From Natronoplasma sp964602715 (GTDB lineage Archaea; Thermoplasmatota; Thermoplasmata; Halarchaeoplasmatales; Halarchaeoplasmataceae), in contig CAZRSB010000003.1 in assembly GCA_964602715.1 (NCBI GenBank), forward strand, positions 1-64,000: 64,000 nucleotides of DNA, given 5' to 3'. A program made the position numbers and the translations under genes. Of the stretch, positions 33,388 through 43,067 are shown in pieces. Within the stretch, counting starts at the first letter, position 1, and the number at the start of each line of letters is the position of its first letter. The notes under the pieces are model-generated. The model was not told the origin of the DNA. It did no database searches and was given only the letters and a program-made list of their open reading frames with translations.

Positions 33388-34172
33388 TGTCTGAAAAAGA
33401 AGAGTATGAATGGCCCGGAGAAGGGGAACTTGTAATCTGCGATGTGAAAACCGTAAAAGACTTTGGAGCCTTCCTAGAGTTGGAGGAATACAGTCAAAAA
33501 GAAGGTTTTGTCCATATATCCGAAATTTCTTCAGGATGGGTAAAACGAATTCAGGACCATATACAGGAAGGGGAGAAAAGAGTCTGTAAAGTTCTCAGAG
33601 TAGATAAGAATAAAGGACATATTGATCTTTCACTCAAGCAAGTTAATGATCATCAAAAGAGAGAAAAGCTACAGGCATGGAAAAACCAGAAAAAAGCCAA
33701 CAAATTGCTCAAGATTGTAGCTGAAAGATATAATAAAAATTTGGAAGAATGTTACGATGAATTTGGTTTTGAACTAAGTGATGAATTCGGTAGTTTGTAT
33801 AAATCATTTGAGAAAATATCACTGAATCCAGACATATTAGAAGAAAAAGGATTCGAAGGTGAATGGATAAAGCATTTCAAAGATGTAGCCTCTGAAAACA
33901 TTTCGCCTCCGTATGTTAGTATAACAGGTTATGCAGAAATATCGTCACCTAAACCAGAAGGTGTATCTGACATAAAAGAGGCTCTGAAAATTTTTGAGGA
34001 TACCGACGATTCTTTTGTGGATGTTAATTATGTGGCGGCACCTAAATACAGTATAGAAATTAAATCACAAGATTATAAGAGCGCTGAGCAAGTGTTTAAA
34101 GATCAATCCAAAAAAGTGATAAAAAAAATAGAAGAAAAGGGTGGCAAAGGGAAATTTTATAGAAAGGGTTGA
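33384..34172 (+). CDS. eif2a: Translation initiation factor aIF2 alpha subunit
   Basis: A 262-residue subunit of the initiator-tRNA carrier. An N-terminal S1 domain (VICDVKTVKDFGAFLEL, then GFVHISEISSGWV) is followed by a helical domain (about 90-175) and an alpha/beta domain that contacts the gamma subunit. Length and order match archaeal aIF2-alpha. The start is ATG 33384 or 33387. Nop10 follows aIF2-alpha in many euryarchaea; here a structured non-coding segment follows instead. Confidence 0.96.
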   Translation: MMSEKEEYEWPGEGELVICDVKTVKDFGAFLELEEYSQKEGFVHISEISSGWVKRIQDHIQEGEKRVCKVLRVDKNKGHIDLSLKQVNDHQKREKLQAWKNQKKANKLLKIVAERYNKNLEECYDEFGFELSDEFGSLYKSFEKISLNPDILEEKGFEGEWIKHFKDVASENISPPYVSITGYAEISSPKPEGVSDIKEALKIFEDTDDSFVDVNYVAAPKYSIEIKSQDYKSAEQVFKDQSKKVIKKIEEKGGKGKFYRKG

Positions 34173-34189
34173 AGAGCATAGCAAGTTTA

Positions 34190-34500
34190 GTCAACTACCC
34201 CTCTCTAAAGGAAAGGGCTTGTATACAGCAAGACCAGACTGCATCGACAATTTAATTATCAGTGTACTCCACTCTATCCTGCAGAGCAGGAACGGAGAGG
34301 CATGTAGCTTCACGTTCGCTTCAACGTACCTGATTTAAGGGTCTGTTGACCACGACCCAAGCCGAGAAAGAACCCGTGCATGGTCAGTAGCGGGCAACCG
34401 CATTCGTTTCTTTTGCCTTCTCGGATTGCAGATATATTATTGTTTTTACAGTATTTAAATGTTCTGGATGTATTCCTCCCCGCCCTGAAGGACGGGGCCT
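34190..34500. mobile_element. Structured non-coding segment, IS200/IS605-like remnant or MITE
   Basis: The left edge TCAACTACCCC, then a CCCC/GGG hairpin (34198-34217) followed by GGGCTTGTA, resembles IS200/IS605 ends in archaea. The right edge has a CCCCGCCC-TGAA-GGACGGGG hairpin (34478-34497). Between them lie CCTGC-AGA-GCAGG (34278-34290), GGGTC/GACCC (34339-34358), TGACCA/TGGTCA (34347-34386), CCGAGAA/TTCTCGG (34362-34424) and GCGG-GCAA-CCGC with a GNRA loop (34390-34401). No transposase gene is present. It may be a minimal element or an omega-RNA-like transcript. The family link is by resemblance only. Confidence 0.5.
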
Positions 34501-34555
34501 CCTACCTTGTCTCAGGTGACTTTTTAATCTTATTTTTTGAGTAGAAGATAAGCCA

Positions 34556-35083
34556 TCACTTTTTGTAATATCTATCCCTTTCGCTGAAAATACAGCCGCA
34601 ATATCCCTGTTTATAGAGGTTTAATTTATTTGCCATGTTATGATGTTCTGAAAAACCTTTCCTCAAGTCCTTATAAATAAATTCTACATCTTTTGATCTT
34701 CCAACTCTTTTTCCTACCTTTTTGATCAATTGATGATCCTGGTATGGTGAGATAGTTAATGTTGTGGAAAATCGAGGTATTTTCTTTTCTTTAGCAATTT
34801 TTGCCGTCCTCAGAAATCTTCTTTCATAACAGATCTCACATCTATTTTCAGCTTCTAGCGCTTCTTTTAAAAAGCCTTCTAAGTGGTATTCATCTAAAAA
34901 AATAATTTTTGTATCTATCTCTTCCTCAAAGTTTTTCATAGATTCTAAGCGTTTCTCATATTCTTTAAAAGGGTGTATATTAGGATTGAACCAGATAGGT
35001 GTCACATCATCATATGCCTTTTTAAACTCTTTATAAGAGTAGGTAAGACAAGGAGCACAACAAGTATGAAGTAAGATACTCAT
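34556..35083 (-). CDS. queH: QueH-like (DUF208) protein, epoxyqueuosine reductase family
   Basis: A 175-residue protein with the DUF208/QueH metal-binding pattern: HTCCAPC near residue 8-11, CEICYERR near 83, and CGCIFSERD near the C terminus. Bacterial QueH is a non-cobalamin Fe-S enzyme that reduces epoxyqueuosine to queuosine in tRNA. Archaea normally make archaeosine at position 15 and lack epoxyqueuosine, so the true substrate here may differ. It lies 24 bases downstream of the large coiled-coil gene on the same strand, possibly co-transcribed. Confidence 0.85.
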   Translation of the reverse strand: MSILLHTCCAPCLTYSYKEFKKAYDDVTPIWFNPNIHPFKEYEKRLESMKNFEEEIDTKIIFLDEYHLEGFLKEALEAENRCEICYERRFLRTAKIAKEKKIPRFSTTLTISPYQDHQLIKKVGKRVGRSKDVEFIYKDLRKGFSEHHNMANKLNLYKQGYCGCIFSERDRYYKK

Positions 35084-35107
35084 ATTGAGTCACCGATTTA
35101 GTTCAAA

Positions 35108-38100
35108 TCAAAAATCTAGAGAAAGTCGTTTTTTCTTTTTTTTCTCCTTTTCCGCTTTCTTTTCCTCTTTCTCTTCTTGAAATTCATACACTACTAAATT
35201 AGTTCCGCAATCCGGACACTCCTCTTCTTCCTGAGAACAAGAGACATCATAGAGTTTACCACAGCTACAGTAAATTAGTTTTTCACCTTCATCGATCATC
35301 TCCCCACAAACTTCACATTTTTCCTTTTCCTCGGCAACTCTTAACTCTGAGCCTAGACTCACATCTAAAATTTCTTCGTCTTCAAAATTTTTATCGTCAA
35401 ATATTCTAAGACCGCTAGCTACGATAGAGGCTCCCTCGTTCGAAGGTTTGATTTCACATGTGATCACGTGTTCTTCTCCAGCTTTTAGCTTTTCTTTGTT
35501 TGATATATCTCTAATCTCGCCCCCTATGAGTTCTATTTTGATATCTTTAGCGAGAGCTTGACCCTGGTTTATTAGTGAAATATCCGCTTCATCCCATTTA
35601 TCTACAGTAAATTTTCCAGAAACGTGCACTTCAATATCTGGGCTGTAATCAGAAAGCACATCCTCAATCTCTTGATGAGCTTCTTTTATTTTTTCAAAGG
35701 CTTCTATTTTGTCTTTCTCCTTTTTTATTGCCTCGGCCTCCTCTAATTTTTCTACAGCTGATTTGACGGAAGCTCCGAATTTTTTAGCATTTTTTATGGA
35801 TTCCTTAACTTGGTTTAGAATCTCATCATACTCTTTCTGCTTCTTCAGACCTGAAATATTTTTAGCCTCTTCAATATATTTCGAAGCTTCTATAGGGTTA
35901 TCAAACTCCATGAAAAATCTAGCTTTCTTCAGTATCTCTAACGCATTATCGACATCCTTTTCTCCTTTTTTTCTGACGTCTCCTTCTAGATTCTCAATGA
36001 CGTCCCTGATCACGTCTTTATTTTCTGCTAAAATTTTATCAATATCTTCTAGAATCCTTTTAGCTTTTTTATATTGGCCATTTCTGTGATATTGGATGAC
36101 TTCATTTTTCCTTTCTTCAAACTCAGATATATCTATTTCTCGATTTTCAAACTCTTCCATCAGGGTGTCAATATTATCTATAAAAAGTTTGATGTCTTCA
36201 TACGCTTTCAATAGATTACTTAATTCTTCCCAAGCTTTCCAGGAATTTTCAATCACCTTAGTGTAGAAACCACTCTCATATGATTGATTTGCTTGTTTCA
36301 GTATTTTTTTTGGTTGTTCAATTAGGATACCTTGATCCTGGAGCCTTTCTAACTCCTCTTTAGTTTTCGTAAGGCTTATGTTGGCTAATTTCTTCTGCAT
36401 GCCCATCCTTTCTAGCTCACCCTCTGTTTGCATCGCGAACTTTACACCTTCGAGAAATCTCCTTTCATTTTTAGCTTTAACAGCTTTTTGAATCTTATTT
36501 TCAGCAAGAGCGGTATAAACGCCTTTATCACTTAGATCTTTTATTCTTTTTTTAGAATTGTTTATGATCTGTTCTAATCTATCCTGCTGAGCTTTCTTAC
36601 TGTCATCTAAAATTTTTTCAGCCTTTTCAAAAGCTTCATGATACCTAGCTTTTTCTATGTCTTCTTCAGCTTTTTCACTTAACTTCCTTTCCTTACTTAC
36701 ATCCGCACCCATTATAGCAGCCTTCATCAAAGTGGTCTTGGCCTCAGCTAACACTTTTCTAGCTGATTTACCTTCTTCTTTAATTTCATCAAGATCTTCT
36801 TTCAGGCCTTTTAACTTTTCTAGAGAATCCGTAATCCTTTTTTGGTTCAGCAAAGATCTTGTCCGTTTAATCTTATCTTTTTTCTCATCAACTTGAAAGC
36901 CCATCTCTTTCGCACAATCGCAGATGTCTTTAATCTTTTCTAATTCCTCATCTAAAGATTTTTCCAATATATCATTCAATTCGGTCTGTTTCTCTTTTAT
37001 AATCTCCTTCACATCCGATTTTTCCCTGTCACTAACGGACTCTTTGATCTCTTGAAATTCTTCCTCGAATTCTTTAACCTCTTTATCAGAGAGCTCATAA
37101 TTTTCTATTTTTTCTAATTTTTCTTCGATATTATGTGTTACCTCTTCAAAAAGATTATCAAATTCAAAGTTAGTGAGGATTTCATCAGCTTCCTGGGTTT
37201 TTTGTATGCTGTTCTCGTAATTCCTTGCTTCAAATTCTTTTTTTGCCTCTAACAATATGTTCTTTGCTGAATTGAGTTCATCACCATCTTTTTTCTTTCT
37301 AAGATCTTTTAATTTAGATGCCGCGGCTGAAAGCATATCATAAGCTTCTTTTCTTTTATCTTTCAACTTAACCAGCTCCTTTTTCAATTTCTTTGCCGAA
37401 ATTATACTATCGACAAAATTTTTTCTTTCTGTTTCTTCCTCTAAGTTTTTTAAATTTTCTTCATAAGCATCGGTTTCGACCCCCTCCTTCTTCGCCTCTT
37501 CTATCTCCTCTCTCGTTGTAGTCAGGGTTTTCTCAGCTATCAGAGATAGCGAGTTATTTAGGCTATCAAAAGCTTCTTCTATTAAGGGCAAAGCTTCTGT
37601 TTCTTCGTCATCTTTCATGAAATCCTTAGCTTTTTCTATTTTTTCCTTTTGAGTGTCTATGTCTTCTACTTCTATCTCTTCTTTTTCAACTAGCTCTATT
37701 TTATCAAGAACCTCATCAATCTTGCTTTCTGCGGCACCCATCTTGACTCTTTTTACTTTTTTTCTTAAATGTTCTAGATTCTTTATAGAATCATCATATC
37801 TACTTTCTTCGATGCTTTTTTCACCTTTTGATACGATATCACTGAGCTCCTCCTTTGTCTCCTTTTCGATGTCTTCTATCTCGATTTGTTTTTCCCTAAT
37901 TTCATCGTACTCCTGCTTTAATTTGCTTTCGATTTTTTCTGAAATTATCTCTATTCCTTTTTGAGCTATCTCAGCACTTTCTAAGTGATCAGAAGCTTCA
38001 TATTTTTCACGGCTTCTTTTTATCTGATCAGAAAGTGATTCTAAATCGATATCTAATTTTTTTGCGCTTTTAGATAGATCTTCTAAATCACTGATCAGTG

Positions 38101-39520
38101 ATTTAGCCTTTTCTTTTGATGCCTTAACTATTTTCTCCTGAAGCTCCTGGGATAAAGATGTTACTTTTTCTAAATTTTTTTCATCCCATTGATATTTTAT
38201 ATCCTCTATTAACCCCTCTAACTCTTCAAAATCCTCCTCAAAAACGTTAATTAGTTTCCTGACTTCATCTTTCTGTTCTTGTATCTTTTCTTTAGTTTTT
38301 TCAAACTTTTCAGTTAATTCTTGAACCTTTTCTCTTCCTTTGTGAGCCCACTCTAAAGATTCCTTGTAATCGTTCTTTTTCAAAGAATCTCTAGCAGTAT
38401 TTAAAAATCGCATAGGCTCTTTTATGTCTGCACCTATCTCTTTAGCTTTTATGAAATCCTCCCTAGATTCCGCTATAGTATTCAAAACTTTATCGAATTT
38501 TTTTTCTTCAATTTTTTCTAAAGCTTCATTTAATAATCTATCAGCTTCTTCAATTTTGTCTTTTTTTTCTAAATTTTCAGCCTCCTCCCTCATCTCTTCT
38601 ACTGTTTTTATAGGAGCATCTATCTCTTCTGCTTCCTCTATCTCCTCATCTAATTTCCTGAATTTTGATCCTAATATCTTTTCATCATAGATCTGATTGA
38701 TCTCTTTTTTACCTTGTTTTAAATCTCTCAAAGCTTCTAAATATTTTTCCTCTTTGATTTTAGATTTTCCGTCATTTAATAATTTATCCAAATTCGTTAA
38801 TTTAATATCCTTGTTTTCTTCTAATTTCGCTTTTTTCCTTTCGATTTCGTTTATATTTTCCTGTAAGCCTTCTTCTACATGGTCTAGTATCTCTTTTTCT
38901 ATATCTTGGATCAGAGACAAAGCTCTTTCAAATTCTTGAGAATCCAAAGAATACTCAGCCTTCGAAACCAACTCTTTCCCGGCCTCTTTTACATCTTCTG
39001 GTTCATCAAGGAAATCTATTAGAGACTCTAATCTTTCTTTCCTTTCTATTAAACCTTTTTCAATTATTTTCTCTGATTCCTTTTTCACCGTCACGATTTC
39101 ATTTAAACCTTCTTCAATATTTCCCTTTTCTAGAAGAACCTTACAGTTTTCGATCTTTTCCTGCATCTCCTTAGATCCGCTCTCAGAATCAACTTCTTCT
39201 AGTATCTTATCTAAAGGACCAATCAACTCTTCATATTTTGAGATGCTTTGTGATTTTATAGATTCAATAACTTCTTGAAAAATATCCAATGATTTTCTAA
39301 AATTCTTTTGTTCTAATTCTTCTTTACCTTCCTCAAATGACGTCTTCACATCTTCCAATTCTAAATCTACCTCGGAGGACTCAGCCAAATCAAGGAGTTT
39401 TTCCGTTTCTTTCATCATCTCCTGGGCATTTTTCTTTTCTTCCGCCGTCTTTTTGGCTTTTTCCTCCATCTCCTTTGCAAGTTGTCTTGCTTTTAGATAC
39501 TTACCTGACAATCTTTTCAC
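35108..39520 (-). CDS. Giant helical-repeat protein with C-terminal zinc domain
   Basis: A 1470-residue cytosolic protein. About 1300 residues form some 15 repeats of 70-90 residues. Each pairs a heptad-rich helix with a GADxxxA-like turn and a segment of the type YxEALExAxKAxEEI (for example KKNDYKESLEWAHKGREKV). The pattern suggests a long TPR-like or coiled-coil rod. A beta-rich CARDB-like domain follows (about 1310-1400). The end is a zinc module (CEVCGEMID, then YCSCGKLYD and CPDCGTNL) and a Lys-rich tail. No signal peptide or TM segment. A scaffold or cytoskeletal role is a guess; homologues are expected in the same archaeal lineage. Confidence 0.75.
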   Translation of the reverse strand: MKRLSGKYLKARQLAKEMEEKAKKTAEEKKNAQEMMKETEKLLDLAESSEVDLELEDVKTSFEEGKEELEQKNFRKSLDIFQEVIESIKSQSISKYEELIGPLDKILEEVDSESGSKEMQEKIENCKVLLEKGNIEEGLNEIVTVKKESEKIIEKGLIERKERLESLIDFLDEPEDVKEAGKELVSKAEYSLDSQEFERALSLIQDIEKEILDHVEEGLQENINEIERKKAKLEENKDIKLTNLDKLLNDGKSKIKEEKYLEALRDLKQGKKEINQIYDEKILGSKFRKLDEEIEEAEEIDAPIKTVEEMREEAENLEKKDKIEEADRLLNEALEKIEEKKFDKVLNTIAESREDFIKAKEIGADIKEPMRFLNTARDSLKKNDYKESLEWAHKGREKVQELTEKFEKTKEKIQEQKDEVRKLINVFEEDFEELEGLIEDIKYQWDEKNLEKVTSLSQELQEKIVKASKEKAKSLISDLEDLSKSAKKLDIDLESLSDQIKRSREKYEASDHLESAEIAQKGIEIISEKIESKLKQEYDEIREKQIEIEDIEKETKEELSDIVSKGEKSIEESRYDDSIKNLEHLRKKVKRVKMGAAESKIDEVLDKIELVEKEEIEVEDIDTQKEKIEKAKDFMKDDEETEALPLIEEAFDSLNNSLSLIAEKTLTTTREEIEEAKKEGVETDAYEENLKNLEEETERKNFVDSIISAKKLKKELVKLKDKRKEAYDMLSAAASKLKDLRKKKDGDELNSAKNILLEAKKEFEARNYENSIQKTQEADEILTNFEFDNLFEEVTHNIEEKLEKIENYELSDKEVKEFEEEFQEIKESVSDREKSDVKEIIKEKQTELNDILEKSLDEELEKIKDICDCAKEMGFQVDEKKDKIKRTRSLLNQKRITDSLEKLKGLKEDLDEIKEEGKSARKVLAEAKTTLMKAAIMGADVSKERKLSEKAEEDIEKARYHEAFEKAEKILDDSKKAQQDRLEQIINNSKKRIKDLSDKGVYTALAENKIQKAVKAKNERRFLEGVKFAMQTEGELERMGMQKKLANISLTKTKEELERLQDQGILIEQPKKILKQANQSYESGFYTKVIENSWKAWEELSNLLKAYEDIKLFIDNIDTLMEEFENREIDISEFEERKNEVIQYHRNGQYKKAKRILEDIDKILAENKDVIRDVIENLEGDVRKKGEKDVDNALEILKKARFFMEFDNPIEASKYIEEAKNISGLKKQKEYDEILNQVKESIKNAKKFGASVKSAVEKLEEAEAIKKEKDKIEAFEKIKEAHQEIEDVLSDYSPDIEVHVSGKFTVDKWDEADISLINQGQALAKDIKIELIGGEIRDISNKEKLKAGEEHVITCEIKPSNEGASIVASGLRIFDDKNFEDEEILDVSLGSELRVAEEKEKCEVCGEMIDEGEKLIYCSCGKLYDVSCSQEEEECPDCGTNLVVYEFQEEKEEKKAEKEKKKKKRLSLDF

Positions 39521-39741
39521 CTCAGCAACCTATAATTTTTTGATTAATCAATATTCCGTACACGGATTTTTTCATATTCCTATATTATGTACTAACATAT
39601 AGTCATTGGGAACGAGGTTTATTTTTTTTTCTATTTTTTGATGAGTAAAACTATGTATTGTAGGTCCAAATGTGAAAATCGAAAGATTTTTATACTCTAT
39701 CAACCCTATTTTGTCATACATATCGTCAGACAGGAGTTACC

Positions 39742-40293
39742 ATGGGACGAAAATTACCTAAATACCTAAAAGAAAAAGAGGTTAGGAAGCTTCTCAAAGC
39801 TCCTGAAAGAGAAAAGATACGCGATAGGTTGATTCTGAGAATCCTATATAGATGTGGATTAAGAGTCTCAGAACTCACATCGCTTAAGATAGAGGACATT
39901 GATTTCGATGAAAATATGATAACTGTGAGAGGAGGAAAAGGGGATAAAGATAGAGTTGTTCCTATTGATCATGAAACTTTAGATCTAATCCAGCTTTACA
40001 AAAAAGACGCAGAAAAAGGAATACTTATACTTTCACAGCGTGGACAAGGTCTCTCTACTAGACAGATCGAGAGGATAGTCAAAAAATATGCAAAGAAAGC
40101 TGGAATCGATAAAAATGTCTATCCACACATGTTGCGACATAGCTTTGCTGTACATTCTTTAAAAGCAGGAATGAATTTAAGGAGTGTGCAGAAGATGTTA
40201 GGTCATTCGTCATTGACTACTACTCAAATTTATCTAGATCTCACAGGTGAAGATATAAAGAAAGATTACGAAGAGCATCCTCTACCAGCCTAA
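39742..40293 (+). CDS. Short XerA-like tyrosine recombinase
   Basis: A 183-residue protein holding only the catalytic domain. Arg is in CGLRVSELTSL, Lys in GGKGDKDRVVP, His-x-x-Arg in MLRHSFAVHSL, His in MLGHSSLTTTQ, and Tyr in IYLDLTG; all catalytic residues are present. The N-terminal SAM-like domain of about 90 residues found in full XerA/XerC is missing. The start is well supported by a TATA-like TTTTTATAC near 39690 and no in-frame upstream start. It may still resolve chromosome dimers at a dif site or be a minimal variant. Confidence 0.88.
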   Translation: MGRKLPKYLKEKEVRKLLKAPEREKIRDRLILRILYRCGLRVSELTSLKIEDIDFDENMITVRGGKGDKDRVVPIDHETLDLIQLYKKDAEKGILILSQRGQGLSTRQIERIVKKYAKKAGIDKNVYPHMLRHSFAVHSLKAGMNLRSVQKMLGHSSLTTTQIYLDLTGEDIKKDYEEHPLPA

Positions 40294-40361
40294 TATTTAT
40301 ATCAGTAAACTGCTTGTTGTTTTAGCACATTACCCGAACCATGAAAAAACAAGGTGAAAAT

Positions 40362-41588
40362 ATGGAAGATGTTTTCCAAAAAATAGAAGATATGAAAAAA
40401 GAAATGAAAGAATCATTGATCAAGATGTTGAAGATCCCTGCTATCGGTCCAAGCAACGATGGAGATGGAGAAAAAAGTAGAGCAGATTTTATCTTAGACT
40501 TGATAGAAGATTTTGGATTTGATTCTATCGAGAGGTATGATGCAAAAGATGATAGAGTACCAAGTGGTATAAGACCAAACATAATCGCTACTAAAAAGGG
40601 AAAAACAGACAAGAATTTAGTGATAATCAGCCATATGGACATAGTTCCTGAAGGTGATCTAGAAGAGTGGGATACCGATCCATTCGATCCAATTTTTGAA
40701 GATGGAAAAATTTACGGCAGAGGTTCAGAGGATAACGGACAAGCCCTGATCTCTAGTATTTATGCAGTTAAAGCCATTACCGAAACTGAAACAAAGCCCG
40801 AATACAATATCAAGATCATGATGGTCTCTGATGAAGAAACAGGTAGCGAATATGGTGTAGATCATCTCTTAGAAAAGGGGGTTTTTGATAAAGATGATAT
40901 GATACTTGTTCCCGATCATAGCGAAAAAGAAGGAAAACGAATCGAGATCGCAGAAAAGGCCGGGTTATGGGTCAGAGCGGAAGTACATGGAGAACAAGGT
41001 CACGCTGCTTATCCGGGTTACAAAACAAACGCAAATAGGGTTATGGCGAGATATCAGAATTTGGTAGATGAAGAACTCCATCATGAATTCCAAGAAGAGA
41101 GTGAACTCTTTTCACCTTCAAAAAGTACTTTTGAGCCAACTAAAAGATTGAGTAATGTACCCAATGTCAACACAATTCCTGGAAAAGAAGTCCAGTATTT
41201 CGATTGTAGAGTATTACCCTCAATAGATCTAGATAAAGTAAAAACTACTTTCAATAAATGCGCAGAATTCTTAGAAGACGAAGTAGATTGTGAGATAAAA
41301 ATCAAGTATGTCAAAGAAAGCGAGGCGCCTAAAAGAACTCCTGAAGATTCTAAAATAGTACGAAATCTGAAAAAAGCAGTGGAAGAAGTTACTGGATTTG
41401 AACCAGGTGTAGCAGGGATAGGTGGTGGAACAGTAGCTAAAAGCTTCAGAGATAAAGGCATACCAACAGCCGTTTGGTGTTCAAATAAGGGGCTTGCTCA
41501 CCAACCAAATGAATTTGCTGTTTTGGATTACATGGTGAGAGACGCCAAAGTATTTGCAAAATTAGCCACCAGGCCAGATGATAACTAA
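40362..41588 (+). CDS. M20 family metallopeptidase (ArgE/DapE-like)
   Basis: A 408-residue zinc hydrolase that releases amino groups from peptides or acylated amino acids. The metal-site motifs are visible: HMDIVPEGD, GRGSEDNGQA, MVSDEETGSEYG, and a C-terminal NKGLAHQPNEFA. A dimerisation domain is inserted around residues 190-310. I choose the ATG after GGTGAAAAT; an earlier ATG at 40341 is possible. It is preceded by the Xer gene and convergent with SAM synthetase, with a 4-base overlap of the stops. The exact substrate is unknown. Confidence 0.9.
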   Translation: MEDVFQKIEDMKKEMKESLIKMLKIPAIGPSNDGDGEKSRADFILDLIEDFGFDSIERYDAKDDRVPSGIRPNIIATKKGKTDKNLVIISHMDIVPEGDLEEWDTDPFDPIFEDGKIYGRGSEDNGQALISSIYAVKAITETETKPEYNIKIMMVSDEETGSEYGVDHLLEKGVFDKDDMILVPDHSEKEGKRIEIAEKAGLWVRAEVHGEQGHAAYPGYKTNANRVMARYQNLVDEELHHEFQEESELFSPSKSTFEPTKRLSNVPNVNTIPGKEVQYFDCRVLPSIDLDKVKTTFNKCAEFLEDEVDCEIKIKYVKESEAPKRTPEDSKIVRNLKKAVEEVTGFEPGVAGIGGGTVAKSFRDKGIPTAVWCSNKGLAHQPNEFAVLDYMVRDAKVFAKLATRPDDN

Positions 41589-42781
41589 AAAACTGTTATC
41601 TCATCATTTAAAATCTTTTCTTTGATATCATATATTTTATTCAGTTGGTCTTTAGCTATAGCTTCTGCATTTTCTTCCTTTACTTCAGAATCTACGTCTT
41701 CTTCAACAACTAGTTGGATACTTCCTATTTGTGGATCCGTTATTGGTTTTCCGATCTGGGAAACTAGTCTGACCAAAACCTCATGAACTCCATCTTTTTC
41801 CTCCTCATAAATCTCTTCAGCTATCTCTTTGGCGATTATATTATAGAGTTTACCTATATGCGTAACTGGATTTTTGCCAGCAGATGCTTCCATACTCATC
41901 GGCCTGAAAGGTGTGATTAAACCATTTATTCTATTTCCCCGACCTACTGAACCATCATCTCCATTTTCCATTGATAATCCTGTGACTGTCAGATAATATA
42001 TGTCCTTTTCGTAATTATCAGCGGTGTTTATCATTAAATTCAGATCTCTAGAAGTTTGTTTCACCAAATGGTCCTTAACTCTTTCTCTGAGTTCTTGGAT
42101 GACACTTTTGTAATGATCAGCATCAGGAGTGAGTGAATCGATAACTGCAGCTGCTATTGTTATATCGATCTTATCTTCTTTGCGGGTAGACATCACTTTG
42201 ATATCTTGACCTATTTCTGGCAAATCTTCTTTTAGAGGACTATTTATGAATCTCTCAGTATCTAATGTTATCTTTTCTGTGTCACTTAAGGGTGCATATG
42301 ATACTCCAAAAGAGGTGTCATTAGCATTCTGCTGACTTGTGTCATATACCTCCTGAAGATCTACAGAGCCCTTGCCTATCCGACAGTCTATCATAACACC
42401 TTCTTCGACATTTAGATGGGGGCAACTTTTTTCTAAATAATTTTCTGCAGTATTTAAAGCTGTAGACTTGTAGGGCAGACGTTTCCCATTTACATCGGTT
42501 GTAGCTCTGCCTGCTAGAAGAATATAAACCGGCTCTAATATCTCCCCTCCACCAAATTTTGGTTTAGCCTGTCCACCCACGATCTGTACTTCATCAGTGT
42601 TATGATGTAATATTCTACTATGTTTTTCTAGATACATCCTTGAGAGAGACTTACTAATTTCCTCTGCAATTCCATCAGCTATACTATCGGGATGTCCCAT
42701 ACCTTTCCTTTCGACTATCTCCATCTTCTGGTCCTCAATAGGGGTTTCGTGAATTGTTTCAGCATTTATTTCGCTACACAT
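41585..42781 (-). CDS. mat: Archaeal S-adenosylmethionine synthetase
   Basis: A 398-residue enzyme making SAM from methionine and ATP. It belongs to the archaeal family, which differs strongly from bacterial MetK. Characteristic segments are MEIVERKGMGHPDSIADGI at the start, VQIVGGQAKPKFGGGE, and GDDGSVGRGNRINGLITP in the active site. GAGGAG lies eight bases before the ATG. The gene is followed upstream by aIF5B on the same strand, with a 286-base gap. SAM feeds the methyltransferases of the window. Confidence 0.96.
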   Translation of the reverse strand: MCSEINAETIHETPIEDQKMEIVERKGMGHPDSIADGIAEEISKSLSRMYLEKHSRILHHNTDEVQIVGGQAKPKFGGGEILEPVYILLAGRATTDVNGKRLPYKSTALNTAENYLEKSCPHLNVEEGVMIDCRIGKGSVDLQEVYDTSQQNANDTSFGVSYAPLSDTEKITLDTERFINSPLKEDLPEIGQDIKVMSTRKEDKIDITIAAAVIDSLTPDADHYKSVIQELRERVKDHLVKQTSRDLNLMINTADNYEKDIYYLTVTGLSMENGDDGSVGRGNRINGLITPFRPMSMEASAGKNPVTHIGKLYNIIAKEIAEEIYEEEKDGVHEVLVRLVSQIGKPITDPQIGSIQLVVEEDVDSEVKEENAEAIAKDQLNKIYDIKEKILNDEITVF

Positions 42782-43067
42782 CTCATATCTCCTCTTAAAT
42801 CTTTTAATTTAAAATTCAAAGTAGGATGGTTTATTTAATATTAGTGACATCCTCACCAGCCAAAGTTGATGAGGTTGCATTCTGCTCGCCGACTTGACTG
42901 TCTTTTCTGCTTTCATCTCCTCAGCTTTACAGGATCTTTTAGATATTTGAGTGTTCATCAAGGGGAAGGGTAAAAGTGAAACGCCGATCCATCAGCGGTG
43001 ATAACGAGGATGAAGAGGACGATAATCCTTGCGGAAGGTGTCTTCTCGGTCACCTATGTATAATTGA
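42782..43067 (-). other. Intergenic region before the SAM synthetase gene, with a hairpin
   Basis: On the minus strand CCTCATC and GGTGAGG pair around a ten-base loop (42851-42874). Nothing matches a known SAM riboswitch class. A separate small RNA is possible, but no box C/D or H/ACA signature is complete. Confidence 0.3.

Noticed and set aside
34141..34338. 65-codon plus-strand frame overlapping the aIF2-alpha end
   Set aside because: It overlaps the end of aIF2-alpha and then runs into the structured non-coding segment; no protein-like features.
34339..34424. RNase P RNA
   Set aside because: None of the conserved RNase P core motifs can be recognised.
42840..42960. SAM riboswitch before the SAM synthetase gene
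   Set aside because: A hairpin is present, but no conserved core of any known SAM riboswitch class can be seen.
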